Made by a program: the position numbers and the translations under genes. DNA of 64,000 nt from Girardinichthys multiradiatus (lineage: Eukaryota > Chordata > Actinopteri > Cyprinodontiformes > Goodeidae): the NCBI RefSeq assembly GCF_021462225.1, contig NC_061800.1, forward strand, positions 6,768,501-6,832,500, given 5' to 3'. Positions 1-11,552 of the stretch are shown piece after piece (the first letter of the stretch is position 1; each line of letters opens with the position of its first letter). The notes beneath the pieces were generated by a model that was given only the letters and a program-made list of their open reading frames with translations, searched no databases and had not been told where the DNA came from.

Positions 1-600
1 TTCCAGGTAGTTCTATTTCATTTCTTGTTCTGTTTATGGTGCACTTTAGTTCTGTAGGATTTATCCTTAGGTTTTATTGTCTTTGTTTCTCTGTTTAGTT
101 CTAATCATGTCATGCTTCCACTTTTTACCATAATCAGCTTTATTCAGCCTAATGCTCCATGCCAATCTGTCTCACTGTATTCACCTTTGCCATGATCTAT
201 AATTACTCTTCCATTTTGTGTACTCCTGGCAGAAGAATTCTGTTTTTCCTCATGCCTTTTCCACCCATGTTTTTGCCTGCTTCTGCCACTTGATGCCTGG
301 ATGTTAGTTTTCACCATTGAATTAAATCTTTCTATTCACCGAGCTGCTTCTGCCTGCTTGTCTGCATTTTGGGTCCACTTCAAGAGCCATTCTTTGACAG
401 AATTTGTCTGCCACTGTTGGACCGCCATGGATCTCTGGGTCCACCGGCAGATGGTGGAAGCCGAGAGAAATCTGCCTGATGACCTGGACAGGTGTCAAAC
501 TCCTGCAAGGATGTCCTGCAACTTTTGGATGTGTCTTGCTTCAACACACATTATTATTTTTGAGGGTTGCCAGACTCATTTGCTAAACAAACGTCTTGGT
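1..600 (+). mobile_element. LTR-retrotransposon remnant (LTR end and start of gag, Ty3/gypsy-like)
   Basis: The stretch at about 320-440 looks like the 3' end of a fish LTR: a run of Leu/Cys-rich codons, then TTGGGTCC and GACAG, followed after a short leader by CCATGG at 425-430 that opens a short gag-like reading frame (MDLWVHRQMVEAER). That frame is broken within about 60 codons. No protease, reverse transcriptase or integrase follows, so this is a fragment. The left boundary lies outside the window. The assignment rests on remembered resemblance to fish Ty3/gypsy LTR ends and is uncertain. Confidence 0.35.
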
Positions 601-3364
601 TGAATGGAAAAAATTATCAATCTAAGAATAATTTGGGGCTTTGCTGTAGGAAGTAAAGTTTTTTTTTTTTGTTTTTTTTTATACGCCATATAACAATGTA
701 CATGGCCCATACATATAATATAGTCTTGCAAGCTATGCCAACAAAAATATACTGGAGTTTTTACCAGGAGATAGGTTCAGTCAGGTACCCCTGATAATGA
801 CCATTGAAAGATAACTTGATCAGAGCCCCAATCCAATACTTGATGAGTGGAGAGTATACTGAGGACCTCATGAGTGACGGAAAAAAAACTGAGCGATATA
901 TATTTATGAACAAGATTTTGAACAACCTTGTTCGAGCTTCACAGTCCCAAATTGGAGCCTTAATTCTCCACGGCCCATCAGTCTTTGCTCCAGTTCTATT
1001 TTCTATTTTGCTCCTCCTTGGCCTCCATAGTTCCTCTCCTTGTCTTCATCTCCTTCCTGTTGCCAAGTAGGCCAGAAGTGATCTATAAATAGCCTGCTGC
1101 TTGCCTCTGTGAACTGCTCTTGTCATCTACTAAACTGCGAGACAGAATGCAAGTCCTATGCTGAGGAGAAACGAGTAACCTGAGAAAAATGTACCATACA
1201 CCCACACTCTGCCTGGCTCCTGGCAGGGTGACACACAAGCTCTAAACAGCAGAAACACGCACACACACACACGCTTACACAATGGACAAAGGCGCAGGCA
1301 GTTCAAATGAATCCAGCAGCTGTTGCTGGTGGATAAGAGCTGAGCTGGAGTTCCCTCATAGGAAAGCAGAAGAGGCCCATGTCCTGCCTTTGATAATACT
1401 CAAGACAAGCAGCTACTCAAAAAGCTGTTGTATATCAGAGTGGACCATTTATGAACCTAAGCCGCAGCAAACTGGATCAACGACACATCCTTCTAATGGG
1501 ATAACTTCTCTGTCCCAGATTGTTGTCCTAAACCGATTGCTTTTCCATTCTGAGCCTCAGAGAGGCTTCTGTCTAATTAGTCTGAGGAAATATGCCTGAC
1601 TTCCCACCTCTTTCTCTAGTTAGAGCTTACTAGTGCTCTAATGAAACTAAGGTTAAATGTTCTTTACAGTAGGTCCTTAGAGAAGAACGCAGTTATATAT
1701 ATTAGAGAAGAAGACAATTATAGACCTTCCACTTTTACCCACTTAACTTACAGGCAGAATCTCATTAGCTCGCTGCTTTTGTTAGCGAATTATAGAGCTG
1801 TTAATAAGTAAAAGTACAATGTATGGTAAGATGAACAGATACACAATACAATCTTATTCTTATCAGTAAATGTGCACAAGCAAGTTACCCTGAGAATAAC
1901 ACTCTTCAGTGTGGCTGTTACTGGGGGGGTGGGGTGGGTGGGGGGGAGAGTTATTTTCAGCATCACTAAGGTGAAGAGAGAAGCACAGAGATGTAGGAAA
2001 CTATTTAAAAGGTAACTGTATTTTTTACAACATGTAGCGACCTGTCTGAAGTTCATTCGGGCAACAAAACATAACACAGATAAATGTACTTTTACAGTTT
2101 TGGTTGTTTCATACTAGACTTTTTTGGGTACATAAAAGAGCCATCCTGCCATAGGATGCCAATCTGTACCCACTCTAGAGACATTTTACAAAAGTTGCTG
2201 ATGGTGGAATTATTCAACAGCATCACAGGAAGGCTGGACAGAGTACAGCAAAGCAGGCCTGTTTTGTCTCTTTGAACCTTCAACATCTTTCTGCTGTAAA
2301 ACCTGCTGGATTGGGAAAGGCTGGGAATCTTTTGGAAATGACAGAGTTAGGGTTAGGATCTAAATTCTCTAGAATACAAAAGAAGATTCCAGTTGTAATA
2401 TTCCTATCCATGCAAACAGCACCAATCAGTAATATATAAGATGCTAAAGATGGTTTAAGTCCTATTTCATCGTTGTGTTAAAATGTTAATAAAACCCATT
2501 TTAGCAGATGCTACTCTGCCACACAAGCAGCATGATGCCACCTCAGCTCCTAATATTAATCAATAATAACCACACAGCAAAAAAGATTTTAAACGCTTTT
2601 AATTACAGGCCTTCCAGACAAATTGGCTAAAATATGTATCATCAGGTCAAAAGCTTTACAAAAATCAGAGATCAGAAATCAGTCACAAATTCAGATGGTG
2701 GATCTCTAGTTAAGAGGTTTTTCCTCCCTGCTTTTGTGGTTCAGCAACAGGCAGCCTGACTTTGGCTCAAGGTAGTGCTGTGCAGTAAAATAATTTCAAT
2801 CGTTTATCAAGAAACAGAAAATATCAATAACGATGATAAAGGTAGGCTTTAATATACAATAAGACATACAATACATGTGGTCTAACCGGCAATATGTGGG
2901 GTCAGCATTATTTAAGCATCTTTACAGGACAGCGAAGAGAGTGCAAACTGCAGTGTGAACTTGATTTGCATTATTTTCTGGTTGTGCTCAAGCATGTATG
3001 CAGTTTTAAACGATAATACAAATGGGATTTGTGCTGGGTGAGAAAATGTCATTATTCAATGAAGTCATTCAATTCTCAAGGGAATTCAGAAGGTTTATGA
3101 CATTCTCATTAGTTATCATCAGTCAATATCGCCCAGCTCTTGTTCAAACTGTGTGGAAATGAAGAGCGGAGTAGCTGGATAATTGTACTTGGACCAGAGA
3201 GCTTGATGTAGAATACAGACAGCTTTCTGATGAACAAATCATGAGCAAAGTAACAGCAAGATTGCTTTGAGCAAGAGAGACGAAACAAAAAAATATTTCC
3301 TATTTTGCATTCTACAAGCAAAGACATTTTTTTTACATTCACACAGAAACCTGTCCATAAAAAA
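601..3364. other. dgkh intron 1, no gene recognised
   Basis: Non-coding sequence with simple repeats only: a T-rich run at 661-680, (AC)n at 1259-1273 and a G-rich run at 1921-1948. Around 2790-3020 there is AATAAC/GATAA-rich sequence similar to fish MITE ends that carry repeated ATCG/CGAT motifs. Open frames here are short and lack family features. Confidence 0.5.
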
Positions 3365-3424
3365 TTAACTGCACTGATTTACAAATTTAAACAAGCCAAG
3401 TACAGAAAAGCAGTGAACACATAC

Positions 3425-3619
3425 CTGCACCTCTGCTCTAGGCTTCCGAGAAGAAAGCCTTTTGCTGATTGGTAATTTCAACTCATTATCTTTACCATGA
3501 AAACTTGTGCGACTGCATCCATAAAGCAGACTGGTTACACATCTGTCTGTGCTGGAAGGCTGCTGGGAAAAGCCCGTTGTCTTAGCAGTCATTCCTTGAA
3601 ATAAGGCTCTGTTAAGCAT
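3425..3619 (-). CDS. possible alternative first coding exon of dgkh (speculative)
   Basis: On the minus strand an ATG at 3619 opens 65 codons that end exactly at a good splice donor: CAG followed by GTATGTG, with the last exon base at 3425. The phase is 0, the same as the donor of the recognised dgkh exon 1, so it could splice to the same downstream exon. The peptide starts MLNRALFQGMTAKTTGF and ends SSRKPRAEVQ. It is rich in Ser, Lys and Arg and matches no domain I recognise. It lies about 12 kb inside dgkh intron 1 on the coding strand. It could equally be a chance open frame. Confidence 0.25.
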
Positions 3620-5050
3620 CTATTAGCAAACAGTTTGTCATTGCTTAGTCTAGCTGGACTGCATGTGGAGCCAGAACAATCAGCTCTTTCAGACACCAGA
3701 GCCGAAACGTTTCAAATTCTCTCCCAAATAATTCCTCGGCTCCACCACACTCCTGTGATTCTCTTAGCATTTTGTCCTCTCTTTTCTGTGTAATTGTTAC
3801 TCTGTACCCTTCCACCCCCAACTCCCACGGCCTGCTAAAATTTCACTGAACTGATGGTTAAATTACAATCCAGTAAGTGGGAGAGGGGTAATTCCCCTGT
3901 CTATGATCTCCTTTGTGAAACCAGACCACACATATGGGCAGTTACAGATGTACCAAGTCGCAACAGGGAACAATAAAGGATGCCAGGGTGCCCTCGCTAC
4001 CTCCTGTTGTAATGCTTCCTATGATGTACCAAGGAGGTGGAAAGACCTCTGCATGGGCAGAAATCACATAGAGAAAGATTCAGCAACAGATTTAACTTAC
4101 AGTTATACTTAAAATGACCAGTCTTGGGCATTACTTTAACTGTAGGAAACTAAGCACGCTCCAAGGGGCAGTAAGCACAGACTGTCTGTTGCTCTTCTCA
4201 TGGTAATTCACTACCAAACAGCAAAGAGGAATAACAGTGAATTCCCTGTCCTGGCGAACGTTTCGCTCTGCTGGGTGGTGAAATGACTCCGTGACGTTCT
4301 CCAGGGTACTTTGTGACTTTTAGAATGTCAACATGAACAAAACCTAAAAAACAATTGGCTGGATTTTCAGAAACTGGTTCTGCCTCAGATTGATGGAAAA
4401 TACTAGTGATGGGATTACAAGATCCTATTCAGATTAAACTAAAAGGTTTTGTAACATTTTTCTTTCTAGCAGAGGATTAAAAAAAGATCAGATGGAAATA
4501 AAAAGCAACCAAAAATCAATAGAATAACAACTAATGGGTCATAAACACCTTTAAACCCTTTTTAAATACCTCCCACTTCCAGGATGATTACCAGTAATTA
4601 TTTTTATGGCATACTGAAAGTAAACTTAGGGCTGGATGAAGGAAATTTTATCCTGTTAAAAAAACAGTTACAAACTTTTGTGAAAGTATCAGAGATGTTT
4701 GTCCTCTATAAGTGGGTGGGGCTAATATGATGTAAGCAAATGTAAATGCAGTTAGCAGTAGACTGTAGATAAGACTTTTGTGGTGCTCTGATCATGCATC
4801 TGGAAGACATAGCAAATAATCTGAGCGTGAGTGTGTGGTTTTTCACCCATTTTTCTTTGTAAAACGTGGTTTTATGGCATCCTTTTAGCAACAAATGTCA
4901 TCTTGTCACTCTTCTAATAACCCCCTTAGAATCCACTCTGTGTAAACAGATTCTTCCACCTTATTTGAACATCACTGCAGCTCCTCCAGTGACCATGGGC
5001 CTCTTGGCTAATTCTCCTCTCCTTGCCTATCTGTCAGTTAAGTTGGATGA
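3620..5050. other. dgkh intron 1, nothing recognised
   Basis: No exon with flanking splice sites, RNA gene or clear repeat family seen here. Open frames are short and lack family features. Confidence 0.45.
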
Positions 5051-5089
5051 CCATGTCTTGACTTGAACTTGTCCCATCCTTTTTCAAAT

Positions 5090-5400
5090 TTCAGATGTTG
5101 GATTGAAAAGTACTCTTTATCAGAAATGCTCAAATCTATATATTGTTTTCTAAACTAACTCTGCTTTAAACTTCTCCACAGCCGTCTCTCTGACCTGTCT
5201 GCTGTGTTCCTTGGCTCCTATGATGCTGTTTCTTCACTAATGTTCTCTAACAAACCTTTGAGGCCAGAAACATATCAACCTGGATTTACATTGAGACTTT
5301 TCAGATTTTTTTTTGTTCCTACTTCCCAATTATCCACTCCTTGTGCTGGTCCAGTAAAACCTTTTACGGTTTGTAGTAGTTACAGGACAAAATGAAAACA
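5090..5400. mobile_element. fragment of a non-autonomous Tc1-like element
   Basis: The text around 5205-5300 (a gene-desert phrase running from CTTGGCTCCTATGATGCTG through TTCACTAATGTTCTC and ACAAACCTTTGAGGCC) resembles the internal part of a Tc1-type fish repeat in which a remnant transposase 5' region is followed by a long terminal repeat. No terminal repeats are readable here. Recognition is by memory of the repeat, so boundaries are approximate. Confidence 0.35.
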
Positions 5401-5709
5401 TGTCCAAACATATTAGGACATTCAGAAGACCCTGTACCAGCGAGTCGCCGCAGCAACAACCAAGGTGAGTCTTTCTTACAAACAAAGAACGGAGCTTTCC
5501 GATTTTACTGCCACCCTATATTTAACTTGGTTGGTGTGAATTATTGTTTTTAGCACTGTGAGAAACCATTTTTGTTATACTGTCATATTTACATAGCACA
5601 CAGTGCTGGATGAGTAAAGGACACGATAAAAACAGCTTCTGAAATATGTGCATATTGGCTCCCACTTATTTTCTGTGTGCAACGATGAAATGTGAGTGTT
5701 CTCATTGTA

Positions 5710-7277
5710 CAGGTCCTTCTCAAAATATTAGCATATTGTGATAAAGTTCATTATTTTCCATAATGTAATGATGAAAATTTAACATTCATATATTTTAGAT
5801 TCATTGCACACTAACTGAAATATTTCAGGTCTTTTATTGTCTTAATACAGATGATTTTGGCATACAGCTCATGAAAACCCAAAATTCCTATCTCACAAAA
5901 TTAGCATATCATTAAAAGGGTCTCTAAACGAGCTATGAACCTAATCATCTGAATCAACGAGTTAACTCTAAACACCTGCAAAAGATTCCTGAGGCCTTTA
6001 AAACTCCCAGCCTGGTTCATCACTCAAAACCCCAATCATGGGTAAGACTGCCGACCTGACTGCTGTCCAGAAGGCCACTATTGACACCCTCAAGCAAGAG
6101 GGTAAGACACAGAAAGAAATTTCTGAACAAATAGGCTGTTCCCAGAGTGCTGTATCAAGGCACCTCAGTGGGAAGTCTGTGGGAAGGAAAAAGTGTGGCA
6201 GAAAACGCTGCACAACGAGAAGAGGTGACCGGACCCTGAGGAAGATTGTGGAGAAGGGCTGATTCCAGACCTTGGGGGACCTGCGGAACCAGTGGACTGA
6301 GTCTGGAGTAGAAACATCCAGAGCCACCGTGCACAGGTGTGTGCAGGAAATGGGCTACAGGTGCCGCATTCCCCAGACCTGGGCTACAGAGAAGCAGCAC
6401 TGGACTGTTGCTCAGTGGTCCAAAGTACTTTTTTCGGATGAAAGCAAATTCTGCATGTCATTCGGAAATCAAGGTGCCAGAGTCTGGAGGAAGACTGGGG
6501 AGAAGGAAATGCCAAAATGCCAGACGTCCAGTGTCAAGAACCCACAGTCAGTGATGGTCTGGGGTGCCGTGTCAGCTGCTGGTGTTGGTCCACTGTGTTT
6601 TATCAAGGGCAGGGTCAATGCAGCTAGCTATCAGGAGATTTTGGAGCACTTCATGCTTCCATCTGCTGAAAAGCTTTATGGAGATGAAGATTTCATTTTT
6701 CAGCACGACCTGGCACCTGCTCACAGTGCCAAAACCACTGGTAAATGGTTTACTGACCATGGTATCACTGTGCTCAATTGGCCTGCCAACTCTCCTGACC
6801 TGAACCCCATAGAGAATCTGTGGGATATTGTGAAGAGAACGTTGAGAGACTCAAGACCCAACACTCTGGATGAGCTGAAGGCCGCTATCGAAGCATCCTG
6901 GGCCTCCATAAGACCTCAGCAGTGCCACAGGCTGATTGCCTCCATGCCACGCCGCATTGAAGCAGTCATTTCTGCAAAAGGATTCCCGACCAAGTATTGA
7001 GTGCATAACTGTACATGATTATTTGAAGGTTGAAGTTTTTTGTATTAAAAACATTTTTCTTTTATTGGTCGGATGAAATATGCTAATTTTGTGAGATAAG
7101 AATTTTGGGTTTTCATGAGCTGTATGCCTAAATCATCCATATTAAGACAATAAAAGACCTGAAATATTTCAGTTAGTGTGCAATGAATCTAAAATATATG
7201 AATGTTAAATTTTCATCATGACATTATGGAAAATAATGAACTTTTTCACAATATGCTAATATTTTGAGAAGGACCTG
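5710..7277 (+). mobile_element. Tc1 element copy A, complete ends, dead transposase
   Basis: Flanked by TA at 5708-5709 and 7278-7279, the usual Tc1/mariner target duplication. The ends read CAGGTCCTTCTCAAAATATT inward, and the inverted repeats are about 200 bp each (5710-5909 and 7078-7277). The total is 1568 bp, exactly 42 bp shorter than copy B (1610 bp), because of one in-frame deletion in the transposase. It sits antisense in dgkh intron 1. Confidence 0.93.
6038..7000 (+). pseudogene. Tc1-family transposase, copy A (nonsense codon plus 42-bp deletion)
   Basis: This encoded a DDE transposase that cuts and pastes the surrounding element at TA sites in the nucleus. The N-terminal paired-like helix-turn-helix region reads EGKTQKEISEQIGCSQSAVS. 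The catalytic blocks are FSDESKF, FQHDLAPAH and [11 protein letters not shown], with 34 residues between the second Asp and the Glu (DD34E). Compared directly with copies B and C, CGA has become TGA at 6260-6262, a CpG transition. Fourteen codons (VKPLLNQKQRQKRL in copy C) are missing at the junction 6376/6377. The ATG at 6038 matches the start of copies B and C. The catalytic triad is still encoded downstream, but the full protein cannot be made. Confidence 0.92.
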
Positions 7278-8694
7278 TATGTGTATGTGTATCTGTCTGT
7301 AAGGGTTATTGAATTATTGAAAATAAATTTAAATAAACTGGTGCATATAAATTGCTTTATTCTTAAAAGGCAAATATGCAAATCAATTTTTAACATTACA
7401 CCGGCTCATTTGAATATACTTAATGACAAAATGGCAGTCAGTCAAAATAAAGAAAGAAACAATATTTTATTCAGTGCAAACTTCCATAAAAAAAAGTTCA
7501 AGTACTGTTAGTCAGAGGATTGCACAAAGGATTTGTTGGTTGCCTCGATGTTGTAATTTTTGCTTTGATTTGATATTTATCTCCATTTTGTTCCCACCTC
7601 TTAGGGACATGCCGTTTGTTTCTACTACAAAAAGCTTCATGTGTGATGTTAAACGTAACCACACCTACCCAAGCCGGTGAGCCAATCCTGGTCAATTTGT
7701 ATTACTGAAACAACTCATGTTCAGAGGAAGCTCTTTTATTTGCATCAAGAAAACTTCTAAAGCAAACTAAATATAGCACTAGGGCACATGCAATATATAT
7801 TTCTACTCAGGTGAGAAGTTCTTACATGAAGAGGCCACATTCCCCCTTGTTTTTTACCCAACAAGTGTTTTCTACAACACTGCATTCCCACTGAGGGGGC
7901 AGGCCTAGCTGGAATTTACCAGGATTGCCAGAATGCCTGTCTGAGTCTGTTTACAGATGGGAGAGAGAGAAAAATACAAGATAACTAAAAGTGATTAGTG
8001 AGAGCACTGGAAAATGCATAAAAATCCATTTTCCCAAAGTACTGTGCTCATTATAAAGATACTTGCTCCTATTTAACAGAAGTACAAATTTTAGATCTAA
8101 ACCTAACATCCTCAATGGTATAGAGCCCTCTCCTAGGTATACCAACCACCCAAAACACTTTCCACATAGGGTTTAGTGCCTTGCCCAGGGGCACATCAAC
8201 ATGGCGCAGAAGCAAGTAAGAATGAACCTACAGCTTTCCAGTTGCGAGACAACTACTCTCCCCAAATAAACGCACAAATTTGCATCTAAAAGGCCAGTTC
8301 CAAATATCCATAAATGGAAATTTCAGTGTCACCTCGTCCTACAACACCTCCTCCTTTCTCTGCAAAAGCCTCAGCATGTATCTTCTCTGGATCACTCAGA
8401 GGCTCGGAGAGCAGCAGCACTGTGGAATGCCATTAGCTCTGCTTTCAATCACAAAACCACAGTATTAGTCACACATTTATAAGCTCTGTTCTGCAACAGA
8501 ATGACAGGGTGGGAGCTGAGAGTGGAGATGGCAGCAGAGCAGGGGTTATGAAAAGACTTATTCACTCTTCCACATCAGGTAGATTCATGCATGGTAGAAG
8601 TTCTCTTCTGCTGGATGATCAGATTTACTTTGGTCTGATTACTGTATACATTTAAAACAATTATTGAGAGAGAGATTCTGCACAAGGAGAGATC
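7278..8694. repeat. dgkh intron 1 stretch with a SINE/LINE-tail-like piece at about 8168-8262
   Basis: At 8168-8262 the phrase AGTGCCTTGCCCAGGGGCAC, followed by a tRNA-B-box-like region and TTGCGAGACAACTACTCT, resembles a common fish SINE/LINE 3' segment. The rest, including 7278-8160 and 8263-8694, shows no recognisable gene or repeat family. Confidence 0.4.
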
Positions 8695-9387
8695 CAGTGC
8701 CTTGCAAACGTTTTCACATCTCTTCAACCGTTTCACATTTTGTCATGTGACACCAGAAAACTTCCTTCTATTTTATTAGGATTTTATGTGATAGAGCAGC
8801 ACAAAGCCGTGCATAATTGTGAAGTGGAAGGGAAGCGACATGCGGTTTTATAAAAGTTTACAGATAACAACCTGCATAGTTTGGCATCCATTTGGATTGA
8901 GTCAACCTAAGTCAGAATTAGGAGAAGCACCATTCACTGTGATCAAAGCTGCAGGGCCTTTGGGGTCTGTCTCTACCAGCTTTGCACATCTTAAAACTGA
9001 ATTTCTTGTCAATTCTTTGTTGCAAAACAAGTCAAGCTCAGTCAGACTGGATGATGAGCATTCATGATTTCAAGTCTTGCAACATATTCAGTTACGTTGA
9101 TAGATTGATTAGATTTAGGTCTGTACGTTGACTGATCCATTCTAAAACATCAATCTACCTTGATACAATCCATTTCATTGTAGCTCTGCTTGTATGTTTG
9201 GAGTCACTGTGCTGGAAAATTATCCTCCAGTCCAGTCTCAAGTCCTTTGCAGAAGAGTTTGTTTTTTAGGATTGTCTTGTATTTAGGTTCTATTGATCCT
9301 CCTTCAGCCGTTTGCCTGTGCCTGTTACAGGTAACATGACAAAATAGGGAAAATTCCAATGGGTGTGAACACTTTTACAAGGTACTG
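8695..9387. mobile_element. Tc1-type MITE (non-autonomous, terminal inverted repeats)
   Basis: The left end reads CAGTGCCTTGCAAACGTTTT. The right end, read on the minus strand, is CAGTACCTTGTAAAAGTGTT, so the ends form an imperfect inverted repeat of at least 25 bp. TA follows the right end at 9388-9389; the left flank has decayed to TC. No transposase is encoded. It probably relied on a Tc1 transposase from elsewhere. Confidence 0.7.
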
Positions 9388-10254
9388 TAACGCTGAACTT
9401 CAGGCAGACAGAAAGCAGAACCACTTTCTTATCTCAGCATCTGCCTGCTGCTAAACAGCAACTATTTGCAGTTGTCAATATAATGATTTTCCACCTGGTG
9501 TTTATTACACTATTTGACAAAAGGCAAATAGATGGAAAACTTAGTAACAGCTGTACAGGAGGAGTTCATTCATCAGTCCGTCAATATCATTGGTACCTAA
9601 ATGCATCTTTCATGCCTAAAGGCTGAAATAAAGATTTTTCAGGTTACCATAAATTACATAATGTTTACAAAAAATATATTCTTTGGAGTGTGCCAGCAAG
9701 AGCCAACCAACATGGATATGAAAGCTTCATGTAACTTTGAATGGTTTGTTAAGCAGGATACATCTGCCAGGTAGTTGTCCACTTTTTTCCCCACGCTCTG
9801 TCTTTTATTATATCCAGTCACGATTCTTTCAAAAATATCCTGCTAATCAGACTAAGTCAGGTTAGTCACGGTGCGACATATTATCCAAACCATGTGTCTT
9901 GCAGACAGCACAGCCACGGCGTTGACCAGTATGGAAGAAACGGTTGTCCAGAGCAACCGTGGAGATGGCAGACAAAGAAGGGGTGGGCGGGGACAATGTG
10001 GTGGGTCCGCAAACACACATGCACATGGGTCCAGAGTTAAGCAAACAATCCAGTGGAACAACAGTCTGAGTCAGTGCCTGCGTGATCCATTTGGAAGTCA
10101 CAGCTCACACAAACACACACACACACAGATAAAGTAGGAGACCTCTGTCATACAATGTCAACATGCTGAGCACGCTGATACAATTACAGCAGAAGTGCTT
10201 TATACTATTGTGATGGCAGGGTGAAGTGATTCTTGAGTGACCTGCAGTGTGGTG
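9388..10254. other. dgkh intron 1, nothing recognised apart from (AC)n
   Basis: A short (AC)n run lies at 10109-10127. No exon or mobile element was recognised in the remainder. Confidence 0.45.
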
Positions 10255-10440
10255 TAAAGTGTCGGCGGAGATTTTGTTCTGCAGGCCCAGTATGATAAGA
10301 CGCCGTTTATACCCACCCTTCGAAGCTGACATGATTTTACTGTTAGTGGTCGCACAGGGGGAAAGGAAGTGGGAGCAGACACAGCGCATGCGCTACAGCC
10401 GAGGCCAGATGTCAATCAAAGGCCCGCCATGCTCATAAAA
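10255..10440 (-). promoter_or_regulatory. CpG-enriched patch with NRF1-type palindrome, ETS and PBX-like sites
   Basis: About ten CpGs fall in 186 bp, against few in the flanking intron. AGCGCATGCGCT at 10383-10394 is a perfect 12-bp palindrome that fits the NRF1 consensus. AGGAAGTGG at 10364-10372 fits an ETS/GABP site. ATGTCAATCA at 10409-10418 is one mismatch from the PBX/MEIS decamer on the minus strand. Read on the minus strand, these sites lie 30-90 bp upstream of an ATG at 10332 that opens 76 codons (start MSASKGGYKRR) with no recognised family. This may be an alternative dgkh promoter, an unrelated promoter or an enhancer. There is no direct evidence of activity. Confidence 0.35.
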
Positions 10441-10517
10441 AATAAGCACAGTGGCCTAATTTCAGCGTAGCGGCCTGCTACATGGAATTGGGGTGGCAAG
10501 AACCCTGCTTCAGTATA

Positions 10518-11552
10518 TAGTGCCTTGAACTACTTCATCTTTATAGGGGTTAATGCAGTAGACCAACACTAGCTAGTGAATAAATGTGAAATGGAAGGAA
10601 AATGATACATGGTTTTCAGATTTATTTATTCTTTTTATCTTAAATGAAAAGTGTGGTGCGTATTTATATTCAGCCCTGTTTACTCTGACACACCTAAAAA
10701 GGCAGCAACTCGCTGCCTCCAGGAGTCAACTAATGAATAAACAGGTGGGACAATCTGTCAACCCAGCCTTTAGTTAAGGTGGCAATATGAAAGCCATTGT
10801 TGAATGGAAGACACAAGATGTCAAATTTGCAGTTTACAGCCAGACAAGGCCTAACTGTAACTTTTTGGCCTACATGCAAAACACTAACAATGCACACCAC
10901 CTGAGCACATTATCCACATCGTGAAATGTCATGGTAGCAGATGCTCTTCTTTAACAGGGACAGGGAAGATGGTCAGTTAAGAGGAAGGCGATGGAGGTAA
11001 ATACAGGGCAGTCCTTAAAAAAACTTGGCAGAGGCTGTTAAAAACAGAGGCAGAGGTTCATCTTCCATTAGAACAGTGACCTTAAACATACAGCTAAAGC
11101 TAAAATGGAATGGTTTATATGAAGGTATATTCAGGTGTTAGAATAGTCTAGTCAAAGCCCCGACATAAATTCAATTGAGTATTTGTGGAAAGACTTTAAA
11201 ACTGATCTTCACAGACATTCTCTGTCCAATTTGGTTGAGCTCCAGTTTTTTTTCCAAAGAAGACTATACAACAATTTTCTGCATGTGCAACATACTTAAT
11301 AAATTTGAATTTTTGCAGCTGTAGCTGCAGCCAATGGTGGTTCTACAAAGCACTGACTCAGATACACACCACAAATGCATGCCACACTGCTCAGATTTTT
11401 ATCTGACTTTGATTTTCCTTCCTCATCACAAGCATGCATAACTTTGTGTTGGTAGTCACATAAAATCTCAAAAAAATACATGGAGGTTTGTGGTTGTAAC
11501 ATGAAACAATGAGAAAAAGTTCAAGGTGTATGAATACTTTTGTTAGGTACTG
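10518..11552 (+). mobile_element. old Tc1-like relic
   Basis: At 10951-11250 there is a heavily decayed transposase 3' half. Recognisable pieces include CAGGGACAGGGAAGATGGTC, a degraded Asn-Asp-Pro-Lys-His region and TTGTGGAAAGACTTTAAAAC, the NLWKDLK-type block. The right end reads out to GGTACTG followed by TA at 11553-11554, with a Tc1-type subterminal (TATGAATACTTTTGTTAGG). The left end is approximate. Many stops and frame breaks make it long dead. Confidence 0.65.

Noticed and set aside
2346..2358. Telomere-like GTTAGGGTTAGG
   Set aside because: Only about two units; not an interstitial telomere array.
6155..6909. Frames opposite to the Tc1 transposases (such as those starting MEAQDASIAAF)
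   Set aside because: Shadows of the real transposase frame. They recur only because the element recurs.
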